Shown here one piece after another: positions 1 to 8,363 of a DNA stretch of 64,000 nucleotides. The notes below the pieces were generated by a model. That model searched no databases and was not told the origin of the DNA. It saw only the letters and a list, made by a program, of their open reading frames with translations. Position 1 is the first letter of the stretch, and each line of letters opens with the position of its first letter. The translations under genes and the position numbers were made by a program. The stretch comes from an uncultured Nocardioides sp. (lineage in GTDB: Bacteria > Actinomycetota > Actinomycetes > Propionibacteriales > Nocardioidaceae): positions 536,908 through 600,907 of the forward strand of contig NZ_CANLDB010000003.1 of the NCBI RefSeq assembly GCF_947489365.1, given 5' to 3'.

Positions 1-1429
1 CGACCGAGAGGATCGCGGCGGCCGCGAGCAGCGCGGCCCGCAGGGCGTCCACGCCGGCCATGCCGGAGCCGACGGCGACCTGGTAGATCGTCATCAGCAG
101 CGCGGCGCCGAGCGCGGATCCGATGCGCTGACCGGTCTGGACGGCGCCGCCTGCGGCGCCACCCATCCGGGGTGGGACCTCCGACAGGGTCAGCGTGAGG
201 TTGGGGGAGACCACCCCGCCGCCGCCGAGCCCCGCGACCAGCAGTGGCACGAGGACGAGCACGACCAGCCAGCCGTTGCCGAAGCCGAGCGGCGCCAGCA
301 GCGCCACCGCGACCACGCCGCTGATGTTGATCGTCAGCGCGACCACGGTGATCCGGCGGTGCATCCGCGAGACCAGCCGGCCGGCGAGGGGCGAGGAGAA
401 CGCCGACCCGATCGCGAACGGCGTCAGCACCAGGCCCGACATCAGCGCGGTGAGGCCGAGCGACTCCTGGGTGTAGACCGACAGCACGAGGAAGATGCCG
501 GTGAAGCCGGTGAAGTAGATGGTGCCGACGGCGATGCCGTTCGCGTAGCCGGGGACCTGCCGCAGCAGCGTCACGTCGAGCAGCGGCGCGTGCCCACGCC
601 GGACGGTGCGGTGCTCCCACCACACGAACGTCGCCAGCAGGATCGGCACGCCCGGCAGCAGCACCAGCGGCAGCAGGGCGCCGCTCTCCAGCGAGACCAG
701 CGGGTAGAGCAGGCACAGGACCCCGCCGCCGAGGAGCAGTGCGCCGGGCAGGTCGAGCTTGACGGGACCGGAGTCGTCGCCGGGTGGCTTCCCGGGCACC
801 AGACGCGCGACGAAGACCATCGCCACCAGCCCGATCGGGACGTTGACCAGGAAGATCGCCCGCCAGCCGATCTCGGGGCCCAGCAGGGCGATCATCGTGC
901 CGCCGACCAGGGGACCGAGCGCGGAGGAGATCGAGACGGTGAACCCGAAGAGGCCGAACGCCCGTCCGCGCTCGGGACCGCGGAAGAGGTCCTGGATCAG
1001 GCCCGAGTTCTGCGGGGTCAGCAGGCCGGCGGCCGCGCCCTGCAGCAGGCGGGCGGCGACGACCAGCTCGGCGTTCGGGGCGAAGCCGACCAGGGCGCTG
1101 GAGCCGATGAACGCGGCGAGGCCGACGACCATGAGCCGCCGGCGGCCGTACGCGTCGCCGAGCCGGCCGCCGCTGACCAGCGTGAGGCCGAAGGTGAGCG
1201 CGTAGCCGGACACGATCCACTGGGCGGTGCCCGGGGAGGTGTCGAGGCCGGCGCGGATCGAGGGCAGCGCGACGTTGACGATCGTGACGTCGAGCAGCGA
1301 CATGAAGCCCACGACCAGGGCGACGGCGAGGATCCGCCAGCGGCGCGGGTCGGCACCCTCCTCCTGGTCGCCGTCCCCACCGTGGTCCCCGCCGTGGTGC
1401 TTCGCGAGGTCGGCGTCGGCGGAGGTCAC
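1..1429 (-). CDS. MFS drug exporter, DHA2 (EmrB/QacA) type, 3' part missing
   Basis: Inner-membrane proton-coupled multidrug exporter of the major facilitator superfamily; about 476 codons are visible and the gene runs off the left edge. The GTG start at 1429 opens a charged 30-residue cytoplasmic leader followed by the first membrane helix with LLDVTIVNVALPS (residues 45-57), the motif typical of 14-helix DHA2 transporters with its membrane aspartate at residue 47. A motif-A loop (GGRLGDAYGRRRL) follows near residue 90. Many hydrophobic segments follow in the same frame. Substrate cannot be told from sequence. It is transcribed away from the monooxygenase gene at 1473 to 1814 only in the sense that both are on the minus strand with this gene downstream, so co-transcription is possible across the 43-nt gap. 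Family is certain; substrate is not. Confidence 0.88.
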   Translation of the reverse strand, partial: MTSADADLAKHHGGDHGGDGDQEEGADPRRWRILAVALVVGFMSLLDVTIVNVALPSIRAGLDTSPGTAQWIVSGYALTFGLTLVSGGRLGDAYGRRRLMVVGLAAFIGSSALVGFAPNAELVVAARLLQGAAAGLLTPQNSGLIQDLFRGPERGRAFGLFGFTVSISSALGPLVGGTMIALLGPEIGWRAIFLVNVPIGLVAMVFVARLVPGKPPGDDSGPVKLDLPGALLLGGGVLCLLYPLVSLESGALLPLVLLPGVPILLATFVWWEHRTVRRGHAPLLDVTLLRQVPGYANGIAVGTIYFTGFTGIFLVLSVYTQESLGLTALMSGLVLTPFAIGSAFSSPLAGRLVSRMHRRITVVALTINISGVVAVALLAPLGFGNGWLVVLVLVPLLVAGLGGGGVVSPNLTLTLSEVPPRMGGAAGGAVQTGQRIGSALGAALLMTIYQVAVGSGMAGVDALRAALLAAAAILSV

Positions 1430-1472
1430 GGGTCCAGGGTGCCCGCCCGGCGGGCGGGTCACTCCCCGAGGG

Positions 1473-1814
1473 TCAGTCCTCGAGGTCCTCCCACGGCTCG
1501 GCGTCCTCGTCGTACGGCGCGACGTCGAGGACGACCTCGAACTCGAGCAGGTCCGACCCGGTGCCGACCGGCTTGGCGCGCTCGCCGGAGTGGGCGGCGC
1601 GACCCTGGCCGCCCATCCACGCCTGGAACGCGGCGTCGTCGACCCAGTGGGTGACGATGAAGTAGCGGGTCTCGCCCGCGGTGGGGCGCAGCATCTGGAA
1701 GCCGAGGAACCCCTCGGTGCCCTCGATCGTCCCGGCGCGCGCCTTGAAGCGCTTCTCGAGCTCGGCCCCACCGCCCTCGGGCACGTGGATCGCGTTGATC
1801 TTCACCACCGACAT
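1473..1814 (-). CDS. antibiotic biosynthesis monooxygenase (ABM) domain protein
   Basis: Small cytoplasmic dimeric alpha-beta barrel protein of 113 residues. The ABM fold is shared by haem-degrading monooxygenases (HmoA/IsdG/MhuD class) and quinone monooxygenases. The sequence shows the expected pattern: an opening strand (VVKINAIHV), a helix ending in EKRFKARAG, a strand FLGFQMLRP, then YFIVTHWVDDAAFQAW, the W-containing helix of HmoA-like members, and a hydrophobic closing strand. The tail is acidic (EPWEDLED). The start is supported by TAGGCT lying 6 nt upstream of the ATG, which would give a leaderless transcript. Haem degradation is one possible role, but the ABM fold alone does not settle substrate. 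Confidence 0.8.
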   Translation of the reverse strand: MSVVKINAIHVPEGGGAELEKRFKARAGTIEGTEGFLGFQMLRPTAGETRYFIVTHWVDDAAFQAWMGGQGRAAHSGERAKPVGTGSDLLEFEVVLDVAPYDEDAEPWEDLED

Positions 1815-1823
1815 GCCGTCAGC

Positions 1824-2027
1824 CTACGAGCGTCGTCGCTGTCGCTCCCTCCTCGCCTTCTCGTACGACGGGTGCTCGCGGCGCTCGCGGTCGATCTCGG
1901 TCCGCTCCTCCCGCAGCGCGGCGACCGCGGCGGCGGCGTGCTCCCGTGACCGCCGCGCGGCCTCCCGCAGCCGTGCCACGGCCACCGCCGGGGTCGGCGG
2001 TCCGACGGGGTCGGGCCCGGCGTTCAC
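1824..2027 (-). CDS. small charged helical protein, last gene of the WXG-like cassette
   Basis: A 67-residue protein of unknown function. The GTG start at 2027 overlaps the TGA of the preceding gene by four bases (GTGA), so it is probably translationally coupled to it. After a short Pro/Gly-rich lead the protein is almost entirely predicted helix with dense arginine and glutamate (for example RLREAARRSREHAAAAVAAL, then EERTEIDRERREHPSYEKAR), compatible with a coiled coil or a helical-hairpin partner protein. There is no signal peptide and no membrane segment. Its constant overlap with the two upstream WXG-like genes suggests a chaperone or partner role, but that is inference only. Confidence 0.65.
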   Translation of the reverse strand: MNAGPDPVGPPTPAVAVARLREAARRSREHAAAAVAALREERTEIDRERREHPSYEKARRERQRRRS

Positions 2028-2779
2028 GCGAACCCCACCGCGGTGACGTCGTCGACGCGGCCGGCGGCGGCGTAGTGGCTGCCCATGGCCACCGCCTCGG
2101 CCGCCGCGGCGGCGACGTCGAGCCCGACCTGCACCATCGCCATGACCTCCGCGCAGGTCTCCGCCGCCTCCACGAGCCGCAGGACCGCCGAGCGGATGCG
2201 GTCGAGCATCGCGAGGATGCGGGCGGCGTCCGCCGGCGCCGTGACCGCCGCCAGGCCCGCGCCGACCGGGCCGGCGAGCAGCTTGACGCCCAGGGCGAGC
2301 ACGACGTCGTCGATCACGCCGAGCGCGGCGCACACCGTCTCCGCGGCCGCGGTCGACACCGACAGCACGTGGCCGAGCTGCTCCGCGACGAGACCGGCCG
2401 CCTCCGCCTGCTGGGCCGCGGTGTCGGCGAGCGTGCCCAGCGCGTCACCGGCCGCCACCCGGGACCCGCCGTCCCAGGTGCCGGGCAGCTGGCCGGCCAG
2501 GTCGGCGTGGTTCTCCCCGACCGCCCCCAGGGCGGCCTCGACCTGTCGCCACCCCTGCTGCATCGAGGCGAGTGCGGCGAAGTCGCCGGAGAAGGGCTCC
2601 AGCACCTCGGCGAACAGGTCGACCCCGGTCAGCGTCCGCACCGCCCAGTCGACGAGCCGGACGACGTACCCGGCCTCCTCGCGCAGGCCGTCCAGGTAGC
2701 CGTCCGTGCCGACCTCGGGCGCGCCCCCGGACACCGCCGACCCGGCGTCCCACCGCTCGCTGATCGTGGGCGCGGTCAC
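2024..2779 (-). CDS. WXG100-like / ESX-type helical protein (251 aa)
   Basis: Alanine-rich, mostly helical protein without a Sec signal. A WDG tripeptide in QLPGTWDGGSRVAAGDAL (about residues 98-115) sits between two long helical stretches, as the W-x-G turn does in type VII secretion substrates, although the protein is longer than a canonical 100-residue WXG100. The second half contains a glycine/alanine-rich hydrophobic stretch (ALGVKLLAGPVGAGLAAV) that could be membrane-active. The start overlaps the stop of the upstream gene (ATGA), and its own stop overlaps the next gene (GTGA). No ESX core genes (EccC ATPase, EccD) are visible in the window. It may be an exported effector or a structural protein; function is unknown. 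Confidence 0.6.
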   Translation of the reverse strand: MTAPTISERWDAGSAVSGGAPEVGTDGYLDGLREEAGYVVRLVDWAVRTLTGVDLFAEVLEPFSGDFAALASMQQGWRQVEAALGAVGENHADLAGQLPGTWDGGSRVAAGDALGTLADTAAQQAEAAGLVAEQLGHVLSVSTAAAETVCAALGVIDDVVLALGVKLLAGPVGAGLAAVTAPADAARILAMLDRIRSAVLRLVEAAETCAEVMAMVQVGLDVAAAAAEAVAMGSHYAAAGRVDDVTAVGFA

Positions 2780-3489
2780 GAGGCGCGCCCCACGAAGTCG
2801 TCGTACGACGACGCGTCGTCCTGCGCCGCGGCCGCCTCCTCCATGGCGTCACCGAGACCCTCGACGGCCCCGACGGCGTCCTGGCCGGCCTCGCGGAGGT
2901 CCCAGCCCCACCCGAGCGCCTCCGCGAGCGGGCCGGCCGTGCTGTGGCGCCACGGCGTGGTCCGGTCGGCCTCGGGGACGTCGTCCAGTGCCGGGGAGTC
3001 GGTGTCCGCCGCGTGCCCCAGCAGGGAGGGGACGTCGGTGTCGAGGCGGACGACCCGGTCGAGGTCCAGCGGGGAGCCCCCCGGCCCGGTCAGCGCCGCC
3101 GGCAGCGCCGACGGGACCTCGGCGCCGAGGCGGACGTCGGGGGCGACCGGCGCCACCGGCACGAGGTCGTCGGGCACCCCGGGCAGGAGCTCGGCCACCC
3201 TGTCCAGGACCCGCCGGGCCAGCGCGTCGACGTCCGCGAGGTCGGCGGCGGTGTCCCGGGCCGCTCCGCCCCACCGCTGCGCCGCCCGGCCGCTGCGCTC
3301 GAGGCCGTCGCAGGCGGAGCCCACGGCCGTGGCGTAGACCCCGCGCAGCGGCGCGACGGCGCCGCGGAACGCGTCGAGCCGGGTGCAGACGTCGTGCACG
3401 TAGCGGCCGACGTCGCCGGTGTGGGTGGCCTGACGCTCGGCCACCTCCGCGGCGCCGGCCAGGCCGGCGTAGTGGCAGGCCAGGTCCAT
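2776..3489 (-). CDS. WXG-like helical protein, first gene of the cassette (237 aa)
   Basis: The N-terminal 100 residues resemble an ESX/WXG100 helical hairpin: long amphipathic helices flank QRWGGAARD, a W-G-G turn near residue 74. The remainder (residues about 105-237) is acidic, rich in proline and aspartate, and ends in a helix with an Asp/Ser-rich tail. The ATG at 3489 was chosen over an upstream in-frame extension because it begins the recognisable helix and follows a purine-rich GAGGA stretch. No signal peptide is present. It is the promoter-proximal gene of a three-gene unit whose members overlap by four bases each. A secreted or surface role through a type VII system elsewhere in the genome is plausible but unproven. 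Confidence 0.6.
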   Translation of the reverse strand: MDLACHYAGLAGAAEVAERQATHTGDVGRYVHDVCTRLDAFRGAVAPLRGVYATAVGSACDGLERSGRAAQRWGGAARDTAADLADVDALARRVLDRVAELLPGVPDDLVPVAPVAPDVRLGAEVPSALPAALTGPGGSPLDLDRVVRLDTDVPSLLGHAADTDSPALDDVPEADRTTPWRHSTAGPLAEALGWGWDLREAGQDAVGAVEGLGDAMEEAAAAQDDASSYDDFVGRAS

Positions 3490-3601
3490 GGGTCCTCCTC
3501 GGGGTCGGTCGCTGACGGCGTGCTCCCACCCTCGGCCCGCGCGCCGACTCCCGCAGCCCCGGACGGCAGGGGCTGTGGAGATCGCGTGGCAGGCTGCGCC
3601 T

Positions 3602-3889
3602 GTGGACGCGAAGAGGTCGGTCCGGCTCCGGGTGACGGGTCGGGTGCAGGGGGTGTCGTTCCGCTGGGCCACCGAGCAGGAGGCGCGGCGGCTCGGCGTC
3701 ACGGGCTGGGTCCGCAACGAGCCCGACGGCTCCGTGGCGGCGTACGCCGAGGGCCCGGCCGACGCCGTCGACGCGCTCGTGGCGTGGGCCCACGACGGTC
3801 CGCCGTCGGCCCGCGTCGCCTCCGTCGACGTCACCGACGTCGAGCCCGAGACCGGTGGGGGAGCCTCCGGCTTCCGCACCACCGGCTGA
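3602..3889 (+). CDS. acyP: acylphosphatase
   Basis: Cytosolic enzyme that hydrolyses acyl phosphates such as acetyl or carbamoyl phosphate. The 95-residue protein carries the family signature [18 protein letters not shown] (phosphate-binding loop with the catalytic Arg in FRW) and the second signature [20 protein letters not shown] with the conserved catalytic Asn. The GTG at 3602 was chosen because it leaves the usual short lead before the first strand, and because CAGGCT lies exactly 6 nt upstream as in other apparently leaderless genes here. A longer frame upstream adds only low-complexity residues. It lies 41 nt ahead of purC on the same strand. Confidence 0.9.
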   Translation: MDAKRSVRLRVTGRVQGVSFRWATEQEARRLGVTGWVRNEPDGSVAAYAEGPADAVDALVAWAHDGPPSARVASVDVTDVEPETGGGASGFRTTG

Positions 3890-3930
3890 CCCGGCACCCC
3901 CGCGGGCGACCCGGACGCGATACTGACCGG

Positions 3931-4845
3931 GTGGCCGAGCCCCGACTGCCCAGCATCCCGCCCGCCCCGGACGTCGAGGGTGCGACCCACCTGCACTCCG
4001 GCAAGGTGCGCGACCTCTACCGCCTCGACCAGGGTCCGTACGCCGGCGCCCTGCTGATGGTGGCCAGCGACCGGATCTCCGCCTACGACCACGTGCTCAG
4101 CCCGGGGATCCCCGACAAGGGCGAGATCCTCACCCGGATGTCGCTGTGGTGGTTCGACCGGCTGGCCGACCTCCTCCCCGGGCACGTCCTCAGCAGCACC
4201 GACGGCGTCCCCGACCACCTGCGCGGGCGCGCCCTGGTCTGCCGGCCGCTGACGATGTACCCGGTCGAGTGCGTCGCCCGGGGCTACCTCACCGGCTCCG
4301 GGCTCGACGACTACCGGGCCACGGGCGAGGTCTGCGGCATCCCCCTGCCCCCAGGGCTCGAGCAGGCCTCCCGCCTGGCGGAGCCGATCTTCACCCCCGC
4401 CACCAAGGCGGACCTCGGCGACCACGACGAGAACGTGTCGTTCGAGGCCGTCGTCGCGACCGTCGGCGCCGCCACCGCGGAGACGCTGCGGGAGGTCACC
4501 CTCGCGGTGTACGCCCGCGCCGAGGGCATCGCCCGCGAGCAGGGGATCCTCCTCGCCGACACCAAGATCGAGCTCGGCACCGACGACGCGGAGGGCGGCC
4601 GGCTGACGCTCGGCGACGAGGTCCTCACCCCGGACTCCTCGCGCTACTGGCCCGCCGACGCCTGGACGCCGGGCGTCACGCCGCCGGCGTACGACAAGCA
4701 GGTCCTGCGCGACTGGCTCACCGGCGAGTCCGGCTGGGACCGCACCGGCGAGGCGCCGCCGCCGGAGCTGCCGCCGCAGGTCGTGGACCTGACGAGGCAG
4801 CGGTACGTGGAGGCCTACGAGAGACTGACCGGGGAGCGCTTCTGA
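3931..4845 (+). CDS. purC: phosphoribosylaminoimidazole-succinocarboxamide synthase (SAICAR synthetase)
   Basis: Catalyses ATP-dependent ligation of aspartate to CAIR in purine biosynthesis. The 304-residue protein has the family motifs SGKVRDLY (residues 23-30, nucleotide-binding loop), ASDRISAYD, the signature GYLTGSG and, towards the C-terminus, LADTKIELG and LTPDSSRYW. The GTG start gives the usual N-terminus; GATACT lies 6 nt upstream, suggesting a leaderless message. Other purine genes in the window (purS-purQ at 9122, purL at 15137) are on the same strand but separated by unrelated genes. Confidence 0.97.
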   Translation: MAEPRLPSIPPAPDVEGATHLHSGKVRDLYRLDQGPYAGALLMVASDRISAYDHVLSPGIPDKGEILTRMSLWWFDRLADLLPGHVLSSTDGVPDHLRGRALVCRPLTMYPVECVARGYLTGSGLDDYRATGEVCGIPLPPGLEQASRLAEPIFTPATKADLGDHDENVSFEAVVATVGAATAETLREVTLAVYARAEGIAREQGILLADTKIELGTDDAEGGRLTLGDEVLTPDSSRYWPADAWTPGVTPPAYDKQVLRDWLTGESGWDRTGEAPPPELPPQVVDLTRQRYVEAYERLTGERF

Positions 4846-4891
4846 GGCGCACGACCCACCGGAGCATGAGCAGCACGAGGAGAGGTCCCTG

Positions 4892-5335
4892 ATGGGGTTC
4901 ACGCTCGAGATCGACGTCGCCGCGCCGCCCGAGGCGGTGCAGGACTACTTCGCCGACCCGGCCCTGCGCCCGGACTGGCAGTCCAGCCTGCGCCGCATCG
5001 ACCGGCTCGGCGGCCCGCCCCGCGGCGTCGGCGCCCGCTGGTACGACGTCACCCTCGTCGGCGCGAAGCCGCTGATGGAGGTCACGGTCGACGAGCCCGG
5101 CCGCGCGTGGTCCGAGGTCGGGGAGTGGCGCGGCCTCGTCGCGCGCCTCGACATGCGGTTCGAGCCCACCGTCCTCGACGGCGTGCCCGGCACCCACGTG
5201 GTGGCCCTGGTCGACGTCGACGCCCCCGGCTGGCGCATGCCGATCGGAATCGCGATCCGCCTGTTCGGTCCGCTCGGCATTCGCGCGGACCTCAAGGCGG
5301 CGGCGCGGGCGATCGAGCGACGTACCAACGGGTAA
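4892..5335 (+). CDS. SRPBCC (START-like/polyketide cyclase) family protein
   Basis: A 147-residue protein with the helix-grip fold of the SRPBCC superfamily, which binds hydrophobic ligands in a deep cavity. Visible features are the opening strand GFTLEIDVAAPPEAVQDYF, the conserved turn around PDWQSSLRRID, a GVGARWYDVTL strand, and a long C-terminal helix (IRADLKAAARAIERR) that closes the cavity. No signal peptide is present. The ligand cannot be predicted. It lies 46 nt after purC, preceded by a GAGGAG-type ribosome-binding site, so it may be transcribed with purC. Confidence 0.8.
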   Translation: MGFTLEIDVAAPPEAVQDYFADPALRPDWQSSLRRIDRLGGPPRGVGARWYDVTLVGAKPLMEVTVDEPGRAWSEVGEWRGLVARLDMRFEPTVLDGVPGTHVVALVDVDAPGWRMPIGIAIRLFGPLGIRADLKAAARAIERRTNG

Positions 5336-5342
5336 CACGCGG

Positions 5343-5371
5343 GTGACGGGGATCACCCCGCCCCGTAGGGT
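5343..5371 (+). promoter_or_regulatory. promoter of the acyl-CoA ligase gene (leaderless type)
   Basis: A GTGACG hexamer (5343-5348) is followed after exactly 17 nt by TAGGGT (5366-5371), and the ATG of the acyl-CoA ligase begins 6 nt later. This fits a housekeeping sigma promoter whose transcript starts at or within a base or two of the start codon. No ribosome-binding site is visible. Inferred from spacing only. Confidence 0.5.
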
Positions 5372-5377
5372 TCGCGC

Positions 5378-6943
5378 ATGACGAACCTCTCCCGCCTCCT
5401 CGAGGACACCGCCGCCTCGTACCCCGACCGCACCGCGATCGTCATGGGCGACACGCGCCTGTCGTACGCCGAGCTGCAGGGCGCCTCGAACCAGGTCGCG
5501 AACGTCCTCGCCGAGCGGGGGATCCAGCCGGGTGACAAGGTCGCCCTGACCTGCCCGAACATCCCGTACTTCTCGATCGTCTACTACGGCATCCTCAAGG
5601 CCGGCGCGACCGTCGTCCCGCTGAACGTGCTGCTGCGGGGCAAGGAGGTCGCCTACCACCTTGACGACTCGGACGCGAAGGCCTACTTCTGCTTCCAGGG
5701 CACCGAGGAGCTGCCGATGGCGGAGGCCGGCAAGGCCGGGTTCGACGCCACCGACGGCTGCGAGCACTTCTTCGTGATCACCGCGGACCCCTCCGCGGAC
5801 TCGCCCATCGAGGGCACCGAGACGCTCGGCCGGGCCATGTCCCAGGCCTCGGGTGAGTTCGACTCGGTCGACGTGGACGACGACGACACCGCCGTCATCC
5901 TGTACACCTCCGGCACGACCGGGAAGCCGAAGGGTGCGGAGCTGCGGCACCGCAACATGCGGGACAACGCGATGGCGGGCCAGGGCATCTTCGGCGCGAA
6001 CGTCGACGAGCCCGACACCTTCCTCTGCGTGCTGCCGCTGTTCCACTCCTTCGGCCAGACGGTGATCCAGAACGCCGGCTTCGGCTTCGGCGGCACCGTC
6101 GTCATGCTGCCCCGCTTCGAGGCCCACGCGGCCCTGAAGCTGATGCTCAACGAGGGCGTCACGTTCTTCGCCGGCGTCCCGACCATGTACTGGGGCCTGC
6201 TCGGCGCGCTCGACGAGTCTCCGGTCGACGTCTCCAGCCTCGCCGAGAACCTCCGCGTCGCCGCCGCGGGCGGTGCCGCGCTGCCGGGCGAGGTGCACAA
6301 GGACTTCCAGGCAAAGTTCGGGGTCACCATCCTCGAGGGCTACGGCCTCTCGGAGACCTCCCCGGTCGCCAGCTTCTCCCCGTGGGGCGAGGAGCCGCGG
6401 GTGGGCTCGATCGGCCGCCCGATCGAGGGCGTCGAGATGAAGCTGATCGACCCGGACCCCGACAAGCGCGAGGACCTCCCCGAGGGCGAGGACACCGTCG
6501 GCGAGATCGCCATCAAGGGCCACAACATCATGAAGGGCTACTACAACCGCCCCGAGGCCACCGAGGAGGCCATCGTCGACGGGTGGTTCCGCTCCGGTGA
6601 CCTGGGGCGCAAGGACGCTGACGGCTTCTACTACATCGTCGACCGCAGCAAGGACATGATCATCCGCGGCGGCTTCAACGTGTACCCCCGCGAGATCGAG
6701 GAGGTGCTGATGAGCCACCCGGCCGTCTCGCTGGCCGCGGTCATCGGCGTCCCCCACGAGTCCCACGGCGAGGAGATCAAGGCGTTCGTCATCCTGAACA
6801 AGGACACCGACGAGACCCCCGACTCCCTCAAGGCCTGGGCCAAGGAGGAGATGGCGGGTTACAAGTACCCCCGCATCATCGAGGTCAAGGACGAGTTCCC
6901 GATGACCTCGACCGGCAAGATCCTGAAGCGGGAGCTGTCCTGA
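5378..6943 (+). CDS. long-chain fatty-acid--CoA ligase (AMP-binding)
   Basis: Adenylate-forming enzyme that activates a fatty acid to its acyl-CoA through an acyl-AMP. In 521 residues it shows the complete motif set: the P-loop YTSGTTGKPKG (176-186), GYGLSETSP (321-329), the A8-type hinge region with SGDLGRKD followed by VDRSKDMIIRGGFNVYPREI (about 406-440) and the C-terminal catalytic lysine in STGKILKREL. Fatty acid as substrate is inferred from overall similarity to FadD-type ligases; chain length is not readable. No partner beta-oxidation genes are adjacent. Confidence 0.9.
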   Translation: MTNLSRLLEDTAASYPDRTAIVMGDTRLSYAELQGASNQVANVLAERGIQPGDKVALTCPNIPYFSIVYYGILKAGATVVPLNVLLRGKEVAYHLDDSDAKAYFCFQGTEELPMAEAGKAGFDATDGCEHFFVITADPSADSPIEGTETLGRAMSQASGEFDSVDVDDDDTAVILYTSGTTGKPKGAELRHRNMRDNAMAGQGIFGANVDEPDTFLCVLPLFHSFGQTVIQNAGFGFGGTVVMLPRFEAHAALKLMLNEGVTFFAGVPTMYWGLLGALDESPVDVSSLAENLRVAAAGGAALPGEVHKDFQAKFGVTILEGYGLSETSPVASFSPWGEEPRVGSIGRPIEGVEMKLIDPDPDKREDLPEGEDTVGEIAIKGHNIMKGYYNRPEATEEAIVDGWFRSGDLGRKDADGFYYIVDRSKDMIIRGGFNVYPREIEEVLMSHPAVSLAAVIGVPHESHGEEIKAFVILNKDTDETPDSLKAWAKEEMAGYKYPRIIEVKDEFPMTSTGKILKRELS

Positions 6944-6987
6944 GGCTCGCCTGACGCCCGCGTCGTGAGCACTGCGAGGATGGGCCC

Positions 6988-7179
6988 GTGACCGTCGCAC
7001 ACTGGTTCGGGCTCACCCTCGCGCTCATGATGCTGGCCTTCGGCGCCGTCGCCGGCCTCCAGGGCGTGGGCTACGTCGAGGGTCCCTTCACCGGCTCCCG
7101 CAGCGCCGCCGGCTTCGGCTCCGCGCTCGCGGGCCTCGGCGTCGCGCTCGGCATCGTGGTGCTGCAGAACCGCCGCTAG
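6988..7179 (+). CDS. small two-helix membrane protein (63 aa)
   Basis: A 63-residue protein with two hydrophobic segments, WFGLTLALMMLAFGAVAGL (about 6-24) and a glycine-rich helix AGFGSALAGLGVALGIVVL (about 40-58), ending in a short positive tail NRR. This is a hairpin membrane protein with both ends probably cytoplasmic. Start is GTG; GAGGAT lies 6 nt upstream. Function unknown. It sits 44 nt after the acyl-CoA ligase gene and ends before a pair of hairpins. Confidence 0.7.
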   Translation: MTVAHWFGLTLALMMLAFGAVAGLQGVGYVEGPFTGSRSAAGFGSALAGLGVALGIVVLQNRR

Positions 7180-7231
7180 GTCGCCGTCCCCGTCGGGCGC
7201 GTCTGGCGCGTCGCGCCGGCCGGTCGGGGGA

Positions 7232-7296
7232 CTGCCGTTTTGCGCGAAACGGCAGCTCAGCGGCCCCGGACACTGCCGTTTGTGACGAAACGGCAG
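7232..7296. repeat. two tandem copies of a 24-nt hairpin (probable bidirectional terminator)
   Basis: Two hairpins with identical 9-bp arms, CTGCCGTTT and AAACGGCAG, lie at 7232-7255 and 7273-7296, with different 6-nt loops and a 41-bp repeat distance. They separate the convergent 63-residue membrane protein gene and rsgA. Their A/T-rich loop-proximal ends on both strands suit termination in either direction. The duplication of identical arms with diverged loops also fits an interspersed palindromic repeat family. Confidence 0.65.
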
Positions 7297-7324
7297 CGCC
7301 GGCCGCTGCTCCGCGGGCCCTGGA

Positions 7325-8287
7325 TCAGGGCCGCTGCCGGGAGCGGGAGGCGCGGGTGAGGCGCTTCCACTCCTGCAGCTTGGCGGCTCGGGCGGCCGGG
7401 TCGGTACGACGCTCCAGGTAGGCCAGCTCACGGCGGGCGGCGTGCCAGCCGTCGAGGCGGCGGGTGGACAGCTCGCCGCTCGCGATGGCTGCCGTCACGG
7501 CGCAGCCGGGCTCGGTGTCGTGGGCGCAGTCGACGAAGCGGCACTCCTCGGCGAGCGCGGCGACGTCGGCGTACACGGCCGCCACGCCCTCCTCGCTGGC
7601 GTGCAGGTCGAGGTTCCGCACGCCCGGCAGGTCGAGCAGCGTCCCTCCCGAGGCGAGGCGGTAGAGGCGCCGGGTGGTCGTGGTGTGCCGGCCCTCGCCG
7701 TCCGCCCGGACCTCCCGGGTCGCCTCGTCGCGACCCTCCAGCGCGTTGAGCAGCGAGGTCTTGCCGGCGCCGGACGCGCCCAGCATCGTCGCCGTGACGC
7801 CCGCGCCCAGGTGGGCGCGGAGCGCGTCGAGCCCCCGGCCGTCCACGGTGCTGGTGAGCACCACCTCGACCCCCGGCGCCGCCGTACGGGCCTGCTCGGC
7901 GCGGGCGTCCGGGTCGTCGGCGAGGTCCGCCTTCGTGAGGACGACGAGCGGTGTCGCGCCGGAGTCCCACGCCAGGATCGCCATCCGCTCCAGCGCGCCC
8001 TCGCGCAGGCCGTGGTCCGCCGGCGCCACCAGCAGGACCAGGTCGACGTTGGCCGCCAGCACCTGCAGCTCGTGGCCGTTCGGGTCCGGCCGGGTCAGCT
8101 GCGTACGGCGGGGGAGGACCTCCGTGATCCGGCCGTCGGCGACGTGCACCTCGTCGCCCGCCACCGGTGTGAGCGACAGTCCGGGCGCGAGCCGCACCGC
8201 GGCGACGCCGTCGTCCGGCTCGTGCAGGACCTCCGCCGTCCGCCCGTGGACGACGACGACCCGTGCGCGCTGCTGGACCTCGACCAT
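7325..8287 (-). CDS. rsgA: ribosome small subunit-dependent GTPase A
   Basis: Circularly permuted GTPase that assists late maturation of the 30S subunit. The 320-residue protein has an N-terminal OB-like part, the G4 motif TKAD (118-121), then the P-loop GASGAGKTS (170-178), a switch with HTTTT (201-205), the G3 motif DLPG (219-222), and the C-terminal zinc site formed by C249, C254, H256 and C262. The order G4-G1-G3 is diagnostic. The ATG at 8287 was preferred over an upstream extension because GACACT lies 6 nt before it and the upstream residues are the translated palindrome region. Confidence 0.95.
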   Translation of the reverse strand: MVEVQQRARVVVVHGRTAEVLHEPDDGVAAVRLAPGLSLTPVAGDEVHVADGRITEVLPRRTQLTRPDPNGHELQVLAANVDLVLLVAPADHGLREGALERMAILAWDSGATPLVVLTKADLADDPDARAEQARTAAPGVEVVLTSTVDGRGLDALRAHLGAGVTATMLGASGAGKTSLLNALEGRDEATREVRADGEGRHTTTTRRLYRLASGGTLLDLPGVRNLDLHASEEGVAAVYADVAALAEECRFVDCAHDTEPGCAVTAAIASGELSTRRLDGWHAARRELAYLERRTDPAARAAKLQEWKRLTRASRSRQRP

Positions 8288-8363
8288 CCGGTCAGTGTCC
8301 GGCGGGCGGGGGCGGCGGGTCGACCGGTTTTCGGCGTCGGACGACGCCCGGGACCGGGCTGAC

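Noticed and set aside
2776..4902. 708-codon open frame on the minus strand across purC and acyP
   Set aside because: It is the antisense of purC and acyP upstream of 3489; only its last 237 codons form a sensible protein.
4718..7000. 760-codon open frame antisense to the acyl-CoA ligase
   Set aside because: Composition is that of a shadow frame of high-GC codons; the plus-strand enzyme has all family motifs.
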